DNA from: Streptomyces sp. NBC_00344
Lineage (GTDB): Bacteria; Actinomycetota; Actinomycetes; Streptomycetales; Streptomycetaceae
Length of the DNA: 64,000 bases
Direction: 5' to 3'
Assembly: GCF_036088315.1 (NCBI RefSeq)
Contig: NZ_CP107996.1
Coordinates: 6,623,001 to 6,687,000 of the forward strand
The translations under genes and the position numbers were made by a program. Shown here piece after piece: positions 43,133 through 52,203 of this stretch; the first letter of the stretch is position 1, and every line of letters begins with the position of its first letter. The notes under the pieces were generated by a model. The model was not told where the DNA came from, did no database searches, and saw nothing but the letters and a program-made list of their open reading frames with translations.

Positions 43133-44148
43133 CCGCGAACGTCGTTGCCTGCATCCTGCTCGCCGTGATCGCCGCCTACGCCTGCGGCGGGGGCGTCGAC
43201 TACGGCGCGGGCTTCTGGGACCTGCTCGCCGGCGGGGCCGATCGCGGGAAACGAGCGCGCTGGCTGATCGACCACGCCATGGCACCGGTCTGGGAGGTCA
43301 ACAACGTCTGGCTCATCTTCGTGCTCGTCCTCATGTGGACCGGCTTCCCGGTGTTCTTCCAGACGGTGTTCACCGCGCTCTGGCTGCCGCTGGCCCTGGC
43401 GGCCGTCGGCATGGTTCTCCGTGGTGCCGGGTTCGCGCTGCGCAAACCCACCCGGCGACTCGCCGAACGCCGGATCTACGGAGCCGTGTTCGCCATCTCG
43501 TCACTGGTCACACCCTTCTTCCTGGGCACTGCCGTCGGCTCGGTGGCCTCCGGACGCGTCGCGCCCGGTACCGCCGCGTCGGCCGATGCGTGGGCCAACA
43601 CCACATCGTTGATGGCCGGACTGGTCGCGGTGACGGCCACCGCCTTCCTGGGTTCGGTGTTCCTCGCTGTGGACGCCCGCCGCTTCGACGCGCCCGACCT
43701 GTTCGGCTACTTCCGGCTCCGGGCATGGATCAGCAGCGCAGCCCTGCCGGTCATCGGTGTGATCGGCCTGACCGTGACCGACCCGCACGCCGCCCACGTC
43801 CATCACGGGCTCACCCACGGCCCGGGGCTCGCCCTCGTGCTCATCGCCGGTGCGGCCGTGGCGGTCACCGCCCGGCTGGTGGCAGGCGCCGGCGCCGGGT
43901 GGGCCCGATACAGCTCGGTGGGTGCGGTGGCGCTGCTGGTCGCCGCCTGGGGGCTTTCCCAGCGGCCCTACCTGGTGCCCACCTCGCTGACCGTTCAGCA
44001 AGGCGCCGGAGCGAGCGCCCCGCTCCAGTGGATGCTCATCGTCGCGGCCGTCGCCCTGGTGCTGATCGGCCCCGCCCTGGTCGTGCTGTACCGCCTCGAC
44101 ACCCACGGTGTCCTGGAACCGCTCACCGACGAGGACGTTGCGGAATGA
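43129..44148 (+). CDS. cydB: Cytochrome bd ubiquinol oxidase subunit II
   Basis: A 339-residue membrane subunit. It begins VVACILLAVIAAYACGGGVD and contains the family pattern VWEVNNVWLIFVLVLMWTGF near 51-70, then six more helices. It holds the oxidase complex together with CydA. GTG 43129 overlaps the cydA stop (GTGA). No cydCD exporter genes follow, so heme insertion would depend on genes elsewhere. The next gene encodes a cation/proton antiporter after 113 bp. Confidence 0.95.
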   Translation: MTANVVACILLAVIAAYACGGGVDYGAGFWDLLAGGADRGKRARWLIDHAMAPVWEVNNVWLIFVLVLMWTGFPVFFQTVFTALWLPLALAAVGMVLRGAGFALRKPTRRLAERRIYGAVFAISSLVTPFFLGTAVGSVASGRVAPGTAASADAWANTTSLMAGLVAVTATAFLGSVFLAVDARRFDAPDLFGYFRLRAWISSAALPVIGVIGLTVTDPHAAHVHHGLTHGPGLALVLIAGAAVAVTARLVAGAGAGWARYSSVGAVALLVAAWGLSQRPYLVPTSLTVQQGAGASAPLQWMLIVAAVALVLIGPALVVLYRLDTHGVLEPLTDEDVAE

Positions 44149-44261
44149 CAGCTGGCCCCGGCGAACGGTGACGAGGATCCGTGACCGGCTGCTGCCAGGT
44201 CCCGGGCCGGCCGGATCATCCACCGGCTCACCGGGTGATACGGGGTTCAAGAGGAGCTGCA

Positions 44262-46028
44262 ATGACATCCAGTGAGGTACTGATCGGGATCGGACTGATC
44301 GTGGCCCTCGCCGTCGGCGCCCAGGTGCTGGCGAACCGGCTGCGTGTACCGGCGATCCTCCTGCTGCTGCCGGCCGGATTCATCGCCGGCATCCTGACCG
44401 ACGACGTCGATCCCGAGAAGCTGCTGGGCGCCGCGTTCTCCCCGCTGGTCTCGCTCGCTGTCGCTGTGATTCTCTACGACGCCGGCCTCGGGCTGGATCT
44501 GAGTCGCTTCAGGGGACACACCCGCACGGTCGTGGTCAGGCTCATCTGGCTCGGGGCACTTACCACCTGCGTATCGGCCGCGCTGCTCGCCGTCCCCATC
44601 ATGGACATGTCGCTTGGTGCGGCCGTGATGCTGGGTGCGATCCTCGTGGTCAGCGGCCCGACCGTCGTCGGGCCGCTGCTCAACTTCGTCCGCCCGAGCG
44701 AACGGCTGCAACGCATCCTCGTCTGGGAGGGCACCCTGATCGACCCGCTCGGCGGCATCCTCGGCGCGTTCGTCTTCCACGGTGTCCAGGCCTACGGTCA
44801 GCACGGACTGAGCAGCCAGCTGGGCAAGTTCAGCGGCAGCGCAGCGGTCGGACTGGCCGGCGGCGCTGCCGGCGCCGCTGTGCTCTGGCTGCTGCTGCGT
44901 CATCTCGCCCTGGACGAGATGCTCGGCACGACGGTGCAGCTTGCCACCGTGGCCGCGGTGGCAGCGTTCTGTGACGCGTTCCGGGATGACACCGGCCTCA
45001 TCGCCGCCGTCGTCATGGGCATGGCTCTGGCCAATCTGCCCGGGCTGGACATCCCGGCACGCCGGCCCTTCTTCGAGACGCTGGTCTCACTGACCATCGG
45101 GCTGCTGTTCGTCGCCATCTCCGCCACCGTCACCCCGGAGTCGCTGCGCCATGTGGTGCTGCCAGCCCTGGGCCTCGTCGGCGCACTCGTTTTCGTGGTC
45201 AGACCGCTGGTGGCGTTGGTGTCCACTGCCCGCACCGATGTTCCGTACCGGGAAAGGTGGTTCATCGGGTGGATGGCACCACGGGGCATCGTCGCCGCGG
45301 CGACCGCCTCCACCTTCTCCGTCGCGCTCGTGCAGGCCGGCATCGGGGGAGCAGAGAAGATCCTTCCGGCCACCTTCCTGGTGATCGTCGCCACTGTCAT
45401 GCTGTACGGCCTGACCGCTCTTCCCGCAGCGCGGATTCTTGGCGTACGGCGTTCGGCACGGTCGCGGCCGCTGCTGGTCGGCGGCGATCCCTGGGTCGTG
45501 GAGCTGGGGGGCGCTCTGCGCACGGCGGGCCTGGACGTGCTCGTGTGGGCAGGCCTCGACCGGCAGCGCCGGAGCATCACGGATGCCGGTCTTGAGCTCG
45601 CGCCCGGGGAACTTCTCGCTGCCGCCACCGGTGCGGGAGCCGAGCTGGAAGGCATCACCGATGTACTTCTGCTCACCGGGGAGGACGACTTCAACGCTCT
45701 CGCATGCATGACCCTCGAGGAGACGGTGAAGGGGCCCGTCCACCGCTTGCGGCCGCCCACGGACAGCCATGGTGTGGTCGCCCCCTACACGGGTGGTGAG
45801 GCGCTGTTCGCCCCCGGCCTGAACCGGCCTGAACTGGTTCGCCGGTACGCGGGAGGCGCTCGGATCATCACCCACTCGTTCGACGGGGCCATTCCCGCCG
45901 GACACGACATGCTGTTCCTGGTGCGTGCGGACGGACAGCTCACCGCTGTCACCGGGACCACTGTGCCGGTGCCCGCGGGAGGCGACATCGCCATCCTGCT
46001 CTCGCCCCCGGCGGTGTCCCCTTCGTAG
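44262..46028 (+). CDS. CPA1-type cation/proton antiporter with C-terminal nucleotide-binding-like domain
   Basis: A 588-residue protein. Residues 1-400 have about 12 helices with LRVPAILLLLPAGFIAGIL, SGPTVVGPLLNFVRPSERL and WMAPRGIVAAATASTF, marks of the NhaP/CPA1 family that exchanges Na+ or K+ for H+. The soluble end (about 415-588) resembles an RCK-like Rossmann domain plus a small TrkA_C-like lobe (RPLLVGGDPWVVELGGALRT, then DVLLLTGEDDFNALAC), which may sense nucleotides. The ATG at 44262 follows GAGGAG. It adjoins cydB, fitting an ion-balance role in a stressed membrane. Confidence 0.88.
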   Translation: MTSSEVLIGIGLIVALAVGAQVLANRLRVPAILLLLPAGFIAGILTDDVDPEKLLGAAFSPLVSLAVAVILYDAGLGLDLSRFRGHTRTVVVRLIWLGALTTCVSAALLAVPIMDMSLGAAVMLGAILVVSGPTVVGPLLNFVRPSERLQRILVWEGTLIDPLGGILGAFVFHGVQAYGQHGLSSQLGKFSGSAAVGLAGGAAGAAVLWLLLRHLALDEMLGTTVQLATVAAVAAFCDAFRDDTGLIAAVVMGMALANLPGLDIPARRPFFETLVSLTIGLLFVAISATVTPESLRHVVLPALGLVGALVFVVRPLVALVSTARTDVPYRERWFIGWMAPRGIVAAATASTFSVALVQAGIGGAEKILPATFLVIVATVMLYGLTALPAARILGVRRSARSRPLLVGGDPWVVELGGALRTAGLDVLVWAGLDRQRRSITDAGLELAPGELLAAATGAGAELEGITDVLLLTGEDDFNALACMTLEETVKGPVHRLRPPTDSHGVVAPYTGGEALFAPGLNRPELVRRYAGGARIITHSFDGAIPAGHDMLFLVRADGQLTAVTGTTVPVPAGGDIAILLSPPAVSPS

Positions 46029-46110
46029 GTGCCCGCAGGGATCCTCTCCCGGCGTTTGTGCAGGTCCTGCCGGTTCTGCGTACCCACGAACATCGCTTCT
46101 CGGGTGGGTG

Positions 46111-47931
46111 TCAGCCGCGCTGCCGGTCGAGGGCCTCGTCCAGGGTGCAGGCCGCCGAGATGAGCGACAGATGAGTGAAGGCCTGCGGGAAGTTGCCCAG
46201 CTGCTCGCCGCTGGGGCCCACCTCCTCGGCGAACAGTCCCACATGGTTGGCATAGGTGTGCATCTTCTCGAAGGTGTACCGGGCAGGGCGCAGCCGCCCG
46301 GCCCGGGCCAGTGCGTCGACATACAGGAAGGTGCAGAGGCTGAAGGTGCCTTCGGAGCCGCGCAGGCCGTCCGGGGATGCGGCCGGGTCGTACCGGTAGA
46401 CCAGGCTGTCGGACACCAGCGTGCGGTCCATCGCATCCAGGGTGGACAGCCAGGACGGGTCGCGGGGAGCCACGAATCCGACCCGGGGCATCAGGAGCAG
46501 CGAGGCGTCCAGGACGTCGTCGCCTCCGTAGTGCTGCACGTAGGCCTGGCTCGACTCGCTCCAGCCGCGCTCCATGACCTGCTCGAGGATGGCGTCACGG
46601 GCCTTCGTCCAGCGGTCGGTGTCGGCGGGCCGTCTGAAGTCCGAGGCCAGCCGCAGGCCGCGGTCGAACGCGGCCCAGCACATCACCCGGCTGTACGTGA
46701 AGTCCTGTCGCCCGCCACGGGTCTCCCAGACGCCCTCGTCCGGGCGGTCCCACGAATCGGCCAGCCAGTCCAGGGTGCGGGACAGCTCCTTCCAGCCCCG
46801 GTAGCCGGTCTGCATGGCGACCTCACGGCCCTCCGAGAGGGCGTAGAGCGCCTCGCCGTAGATGTCCAGCTGCAACTGGTCGGCCGCTGCGTTGCCCAGC
46901 CGCACCGGGGCGGAGCCGCGATAGCCCTCCAGGTGACCGAGTATCTCCTCGCCCAGGAGAGGTTCGCCGTTGACCCGGTACATGATCTGGAGCGGCTCGC
47001 CGTCCTTGCCTGCACTCTCGCGAAGCCGGTCGCCGAGCCAGTGCGTGAAGGCAGTGGCTTCCTCGACGAAGCCCAGGTCGAGCAGCGACCGGACGGAGAG
47101 CGATCCGTCGCGTACCCAGGTGTAGCGGTAGTCCCAGTTGCGTTCACCGCCGATCTGTTCGGGCAGGCCCATGGTGGCCGCGGCGACCGGCGCGCCGGTG
47201 GGTGCGTAGGTGAGCAGCTTGAGCGTGATGGCGGAGCGATTGACCATGTCACGCCAGCGGCCGCGATAGTGGGAGCCACGGACCCACTTCTGCCAGAAGT
47301 CGGCCGCGTCCCACAGCTGCTGGGTGATCCCGTCCTCGGTGGGCGGCGGTGGAGCCTCACCGTCTGCGTCGCAGACGGTGAGAACGACCGCTGCCGCCTC
47401 CCCGACGTGCAACGTGAACGTACCGCGCAGATCGTTGCCGTCACGCTCCAGCGGAACGGTGCTCTGCAGGTACGCGGTCACGCCCGGCGCCCGGAACACG
47501 GCAGCGCCGGGTCTCAGGTCGAGTTCGTGGGTGGCCCGGCCGTAGTCGAATCGTGGTCGGCACTCGAGACTGAAGCGAACGGTTCCGCGCACGGTACGCA
47601 CCGTGCGGGCCAGGGTGTGCCGGTCGGTCGCGGTACGCCTGGTGATCGGTGGCATCCAGTCGATCACCTCACCGACCCCGTCCGGAGACATGAACCGGGT
47701 GACCAGGAGGGCGGTGTCCGGGTAGTAGAGCTGCTTGCAGGTCGCCTGCGGATCGTCGGTTCCGACGCGGAAGTACCCGCCGCGGTCGTGGTCGAGCAGG
47801 GCGGCGAAGATGCTGGGGGAGTCGAAGCGGGGTGCGGCGAACCAGTCCACGACACCTCGCGAGGTCACCAGTGCCGCGCTCTGCAGGTCGCCTATGAGGC
47901 CGTGCTCGGCAATCGGCGGGTAGCGGTCCAT
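46111..47931 (-). CDS. GH15-family glycoside hydrolase (trehalase/glucoamylase-like)
   Basis: A 606-residue cytosolic enzyme without a signal peptide. The N-terminal super-beta-sandwich (about 1-210) opens YPPIAEHGLIGDLQSAALV, and the (alpha/alpha)6 barrel follows. RNWDYRYTWVRDGSL near 265 is the family motif, DEGVWETR near 410 carries the probable acid Glu, and FAEEVGPSGEQLGNFPQAF near 570 the base Glu. Mycobacterial homologues act as trehalases; a glucoamylase-like role is also possible. It converges with the antiporter gene. Confidence 0.9.
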   Translation of the reverse strand: MDRYPPIAEHGLIGDLQSAALVTSRGVVDWFAAPRFDSPSIFAALLDHDRGGYFRVGTDDPQATCKQLYYPDTALLVTRFMSPDGVGEVIDWMPPITRRTATDRHTLARTVRTVRGTVRFSLECRPRFDYGRATHELDLRPGAAVFRAPGVTAYLQSTVPLERDGNDLRGTFTLHVGEAAAVVLTVCDADGEAPPPPTEDGITQQLWDAADFWQKWVRGSHYRGRWRDMVNRSAITLKLLTYAPTGAPVAAATMGLPEQIGGERNWDYRYTWVRDGSLSVRSLLDLGFVEEATAFTHWLGDRLRESAGKDGEPLQIMYRVNGEPLLGEEILGHLEGYRGSAPVRLGNAAADQLQLDIYGEALYALSEGREVAMQTGYRGWKELSRTLDWLADSWDRPDEGVWETRGGRQDFTYSRVMCWAAFDRGLRLASDFRRPADTDRWTKARDAILEQVMERGWSESSQAYVQHYGGDDVLDASLLLMPRVGFVAPRDPSWLSTLDAMDRTLVSDSLVYRYDPAASPDGLRGSEGTFSLCTFLYVDALARAGRLRPARYTFEKMHTYANHVGLFAEEVGPSGEQLGNFPQAFTHLSLISAACTLDEALDRQRG

Positions 47932-48158
47932 GAGTGTCCCCCGGATCGGAGAGGTCCCTTGGCTTCACTATCGGCCAGGACCGGCAGGTGCGCCCGTCGT
48001 GGCGGGCGACCCGGCAGATCGCCTGCCCGAGCTCTTTCGGACGCTCTGGATTGGTGGACGGTCTGCGCGTGGCGTCGGCGCCGAGGGCCGGTCTCTCTGA
48101 GGGATCCTGCAAGGGCCGGCAGCCGCCACTGGCGGCCGGAGGCCGTGGAGGTTCAGGA

Positions 48159-49112
48159 TTGGACGTGATCCGTGTCCGCGTGGTGAGCCCACCGGACATC
48201 ACCGAGCGGGTCCTTGCGTTTCTCTCTGGCGACCCCTCGGTCCTCAACCTCGTGACACAACCCGGCGCCGCGCGCCACCCGGGCGGCGACGCCATCGCCT
48301 GCGACGTGCTGACCGGTGCGGCGAACGAGGTCCTTCGGGCCCTGCGTGCACTGCATCTGGACGAGCGGGGCTCCATCGTCATCGAGCCGGTGGACATGGC
48401 CTTCTTCGGCCGGGATGCCAAGGCGGGGGCGCAGAGGATGGGTGTGCTCACCCATGCCCCGGTCTGGGAGGAAGTCGAGGCGCGGATCCGCTCACTGGGC
48501 ACGTATGCGCCGAGTTTCTACCTCTACCTGGTTGTCGCCGGGCTCATCGGCGCGGTCGGGATTGTCACCAACTCCCAGATTCTGATCGTCGCGGCGATGG
48601 TCGTCGGCCCCGAGTACGGAGCCATCGTCAGCATCGCTCTGGGCATCGATCAGCACGACGGCAACCGGATCCGCCAAGGGCTTCTCGCGCTGCTGAGGGG
48701 CTTCTCCCTGGCCATCGTCGTCACGTTTCTCTTCAGCTTGCTGATCCGCGCATGCGGCTTCGAATCGGACGCGTTCAGCCTGGGCGTGCGACCGGTCTCC
48801 CAGCTGATCAACACGCCCAACTTCTTCTCCTTCGCCGTCGCGGGGCTGGCCGGCGTCATCGGCGTCGTCTCGCTCACCGAGGCAAAGACGAGTGCCCTGT
48901 TGGGGGTGTTCATCTCGGTCACGACGATCCCCGCAGCCGCGGACATTGCGGTCTCCGTCGCCTTCACCAGCTGGAGCGAGGTCCGGGGCTCGCTCGTCCA
49001 GCTGTTCGTCAACATCGTCGTGCTCATCGTGATGGGCACCGCGACACTCCGCTGCCAGCGGGCGATCTGGCGCCGGGTCGGCGCCCGGCGTGATCCGAGT
49101 GCCCGGCGGTAG
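48159..49112 (+). CDS. DUF389 membrane protein (TIGR00341 type)
   Basis: A 317-residue protein. The N-terminal ~100 residues form a soluble ferredoxin-like domain; the rest has about six helices starting SFYLYLVVAGLIGAVGIV, with the family motif QILIVAAMVVGPEYGAIVSI and GIDQHDGNRI between helices. Function in bacteria is unknown. The TTG at 48159 is chosen because GGAGGT at 48147-48152 lies at ideal spacing; GTG 48165 gives nearly the same protein. It is divergent from the GH15 gene. Confidence 0.82.
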   Translation: MDVIRVRVVSPPDITERVLAFLSGDPSVLNLVTQPGAARHPGGDAIACDVLTGAANEVLRALRALHLDERGSIVIEPVDMAFFGRDAKAGAQRMGVLTHAPVWEEVEARIRSLGTYAPSFYLYLVVAGLIGAVGIVTNSQILIVAAMVVGPEYGAIVSIALGIDQHDGNRIRQGLLALLRGFSLAIVVTFLFSLLIRACGFESDAFSLGVRPVSQLINTPNFFSFAVAGLAGVIGVVSLTEAKTSALLGVFISVTTIPAAADIAVSVAFTSWSEVRGSLVQLFVNIVVLIVMGTATLRCQRAIWRRVGARRDPSARR

Positions 49113-49275
49113 CGGCGCCCTCCCGGCGAGCTGAGCTGTGGGAATGACGATCGGTGAAACGCCGGACAGGCTGGGCCGAAAGCCCCGGTGGCGCCGTCCG
49201 CCCGTGGTAGGACATGCGCGAGGCTTGTCGACCGACGCGTTTCAGATGGCTTCCGATGCTGAGGAGACGATGAGC

Positions 49276-50634
49276 ATGTCGGCCACCCCAGGACCGACCG
49301 CCGCCCCCGGCCGGACCGCGACCACAGCCCCGGATCCGCTGGCACTGGTCCGTACGCGCGGTTACGCGGTGCTGCTGGTGATGGCGGCGCTTCTCGGCAT
49401 CCCGATTTCCGCGGTGGCGTTCGGCTTTCTGGCTCTCGTCTCCGAACTCCAGTCGCTGACCTACACCGACCTTCCCCGGGGCCTCGGATTCCACGGAACA
49501 CCTTCCTGGTGGCCGATTCCGCTGCTCGCCGTCACCGGGCTCCTGGTGGCCCTTTCCATCCGCTACCTGCCGGGGGAGGGCGGACACAAGCCGGCCGAGG
49601 GCCTGGCCGCCAAGGGTGCGCCGTCGTCGGCAGAACTGCCCGGTATCGCGATCGCGGCGCTGGCTTCCCTGGCAGGAGGTGTGGTACTCGGGCCCGAGGC
49701 GCCGCTCATTGCGCTCGGCGGCGGCCTCGCTGTCTTCGCCGTCAGGGCGGTGAAGCGTGACATCCAGCCGAACGCGATTGCCGTGCTGGCAGCCGCCGGG
49801 AGCTTCGCGGCCATCAGTACGCTGCTCGGCTCGCCGCTGCTCGGCGCGTTCCTCCTGATGGAGGCGGCCGGTCTCGGTGGAGTGATGATGGGAGTCGTCC
49901 TGGTGCCGGGCCTTCTCGCTGCCGGAGTGGGCGCACTGATCTTCACCGGCCTGGGGTCATGGACCGGCCTCGGCACCTACTCGCTGACCCTTCACCATGT
50001 GCCGCACGCCGACCGCCCCGACATCGTCGCATTCGGCTGGGCACTCGCCGTCGGGGTGGCGGCGGCCCTCACCGGGGCAGGGGTACGCAGGGCCGCCCTC
50101 TTCCTGCAGACACGGGTCGAGCGGCAGCGGATCGTGGCCACCGTGCTGAGCGGTGCGCTCGTGGGAGTGATCGCGCTCGTGTACGCCGAGTGGACGGGCA
50201 ACAAGGCGTCCGGAGTGCTCTACTCCGGCCAGAGTGCCCTGGGCCCGTTGCTGGCCGGTCAGGCCAAGCAGACCGCGGGCGCTCTGGTGGTACTCGTGAT
50301 CTGCAAGGCGCTCGCCTACAGCCTTTCGCTCAGCAGCTTTCGCGGCGGGCCGGTATTTCCCTCAATGTTCGTGGGGGCAGCGGGAGGTCTGGCCGTGGCG
50401 CATCTTCCGGGCCTCGACACGACGTCCGGCTTCGCCATGGGCCTCGGAGCGATGTGCGTGGCGATGCTGAAACTGCCGATGACGGCGGTGCTGCTGGCCA
50501 CGCTGCTCCTGGGCGCAGAAGGCCTCACCGTGATGCCGCTCGTCATTGTCGCGGTCGTGGTCTCCTACGTCCTGTCGCTCCGGCTCACCCCTGTGCCCGG
50601 ACCGGCGCAGGACCGGGCCGGCTCAACCCCGTGA
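49276..50634 (+). CDS. ClC-family chloride channel/transporter
   Basis: A 452-residue ClC protein with about ten helices. The three conserved anion-site stretches are present in altered form: GHKPAEGLAAKG for the first, VVLGPEAPLIALGGG for the GxEGP motif (gating Glu is in place), and SFRGGPVFPSMFVGAAGG for GxFxP. It moves Cl- or exchanges it for H+. ATG 49276 is chosen because GAGGAG is 9 bp before it; ATG 49270 is possible. It ends the ion-homeostasis block and converges with the DHA2 gene. Confidence 0.88.
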   Translation: MSATPGPTAAPGRTATTAPDPLALVRTRGYAVLLVMAALLGIPISAVAFGFLALVSELQSLTYTDLPRGLGFHGTPSWWPIPLLAVTGLLVALSIRYLPGEGGHKPAEGLAAKGAPSSAELPGIAIAALASLAGGVVLGPEAPLIALGGGLAVFAVRAVKRDIQPNAIAVLAAAGSFAAISTLLGSPLLGAFLLMEAAGLGGVMMGVVLVPGLLAAGVGALIFTGLGSWTGLGTYSLTLHHVPHADRPDIVAFGWALAVGVAAALTGAGVRRAALFLQTRVERQRIVATVLSGALVGVIALVYAEWTGNKASGVLYSGQSALGPLLAGQAKQTAGALVVLVICKALAYSLSLSSFRGGPVFPSMFVGAAGGLAVAHLPGLDTTSGFAMGLGAMCVAMLKLPMTAVLLATLLLGAEGLTVMPLVIVAVVVSYVLSLRLTPVPGPAQDRAGSTP

Positions 50635-50688
50635 AGACCACCGTGGGCACGATGGTTCGGGCAGGTTCCTGGAACGCCTGCACGCTCT

Positions 50689-52098
50689 TCACTGCCGGTT
50701 CGCACGAGGCACCGCGAGCAGGGTCAGAGCTGCGGCGGCCAGCCAGAGGGCGGCGGCGAGTACGCCGATGTGGTGCAGGCCGTCCGTGAACCGCCCGGCG
50801 GCGGCGGTGTCCTGCACCATCGCTCCGAAGACCGCGATGCCCAGGGCGCCACCCGCCTGACGAGCGGTGTTGTTGACCCCGGAGGACAGTCCCGGAAGTT
50901 CCGGGGGGCCGGCCTGGAGGGAGGCGGCGACCACGGAGGGTGTCAGCAGCCCCATCCCGAGCCCCAGTCCGAGCAGAGCGGGAACGAGCCGTAGGGAGGA
51001 ACTTCCGGGGCCGATGGACAGCAGACTCGCGGCGCCCGTGGCGCCGAGCAACAGACCGGCGAGCATCGGCGGCCGGGGGCCGAACCGAGCGGCCAGGCGT
51101 CCGGCGAAGGGCGCGCACACCGCGAGCGGGACAAACAGCGGCAGCAGCAAGGCGCCGGCGGACAGCGCGTCGTGGCCCCGCACCTGCTGCAGATACAGCG
51201 TCACCACGAACACCGTACCGATGCCGACGAAGTTCATGGCGGCCGCGACCGTGTTGGCGCCCACGAAGTCCAGCCTGCGCAGCAGCGCCGGAGGCAGCAT
51301 CGGGTTCGGCGCACGTCGTTCCCACGCCGCCAGGGCGGCCGCGCCGGCCACCGCGACCCCGGCAGCGGTCAGAGCCCGTGCCGGCGCCCCCGCGCGGCCC
51401 ACGCTGATCGCGCAGTAGACCAGCGCCGTCAGAACCACGGCCGACGCGAGCACGCCAGGAAGGTCGAAGTGGCTGCTGCGGGAGGGTTCGTCCTTGCGCA
51501 CGACGCGCAGGGTCAGTGCGAGGGCGGCCACCACGACAGGCAGGTTGATCAGGAAGACGGCGCGCCATCCGCCGGCCGCGGTGACCAGGACTCCGCCCAG
51601 GAGCGGCCCGGCGGGCAGCGCCAGTGCCGAGATCCCGGCCCAGATGCCCAATGCCTTTGCCTTCTCGGCTCGTTCAGGAAAGGTGCGATTGACTACGGCG
51701 AGAGTGCTGGGAAGCAACAGTGCGGCCGACAGGCCCTGGCCGGCGCGTGCGGCCACCAGGGCGGCGGAGTCCGGGGCGAGGCCGCACATCAGCGAGGCCG
51801 CCCCGAAGAGAGCGAATCCCAGCACAGCCACGTTCCGGTGCCCCCACCGGTCACCGGCAACCCCCGCGCCGAGCAGGAACGCGGCCAGAACCACCGTGTA
51901 GGAGTCGACCACCCATTGGAGTCCCGCCAGGTCGGTGTGGAGCGCATCGCCGATGTGGGGCAGAGCCACGTTGACAACGGTCACGTCCAGCTGGACGAGG
52001 AACATGCCCGCACACATCACGGTCAGGACCACTGAGCGCGGGGCGGTGGGGGCCGTACGTGCTGGATGCGAGAGGGGAGTGCCGGGCGATGAGGACAT
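50689..52098 (-). CDS. MFS transporter, DHA2 (14-helix) family
   Basis: A 469-residue drug:H+ antiporter-2 type pump. Helix 1 has MFLVQLDVTVVNVALPHIG, then GLQWVVDSYTVVLAAFLL, motif A GDRWGHR near 92 and motif C region PAGPLLGGVLV. Such pumps export drugs and secondary metabolites. The frame is open to GTG 52194 and the start is uncertain (ATG 52098 or GTG 52116 begin nearest to the usual family length). It follows the aldo/keto reductase gene on the same strand, likely in one operon. Confidence 0.87.
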   Translation of the reverse strand: MSSSPGTPLSHPARTAPTAPRSVVLTVMCAGMFLVQLDVTVVNVALPHIGDALHTDLAGLQWVVDSYTVVLAAFLLGAGVAGDRWGHRNVAVLGFALFGAASLMCGLAPDSAALVAARAGQGLSAALLLPSTLAVVNRTFPERAEKAKALGIWAGISALALPAGPLLGGVLVTAAGGWRAVFLINLPVVVAALALTLRVVRKDEPSRSSHFDLPGVLASAVVLTALVYCAISVGRAGAPARALTAAGVAVAGAAALAAWERRAPNPMLPPALLRRLDFVGANTVAAAMNFVGIGTVFVVTLYLQQVRGHDALSAGALLLPLFVPLAVCAPFAGRLAARFGPRPPMLAGLLLGATGAASLLSIGPGSSSLRLVPALLGLGLGMGLLTPSVVAASLQAGPPELPGLSSGVNNTARQAGGALGIAVFGAMVQDTAAAGRFTDGLHHIGVLAAALWLAAAALTLLAVPRANRQ

Positions 52099-52203
52099 GT
52101 CGCCATCGTTACGCACATACCGTTCGGTGCAGGCCGAATCGTCGGCGGCAGAGGATCGTGCCGAGACCGCCTCCCGCTGGAGCCGCATCTCCACCTCGTC
52201 AGG

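Noticed and set aside
45925..48168. 747-codon plus-strand open frame
   Set aside because: It lies antisense to the clear GH15 gene; its composition is that of a shadow frame in high-GC DNA and no domain is present.
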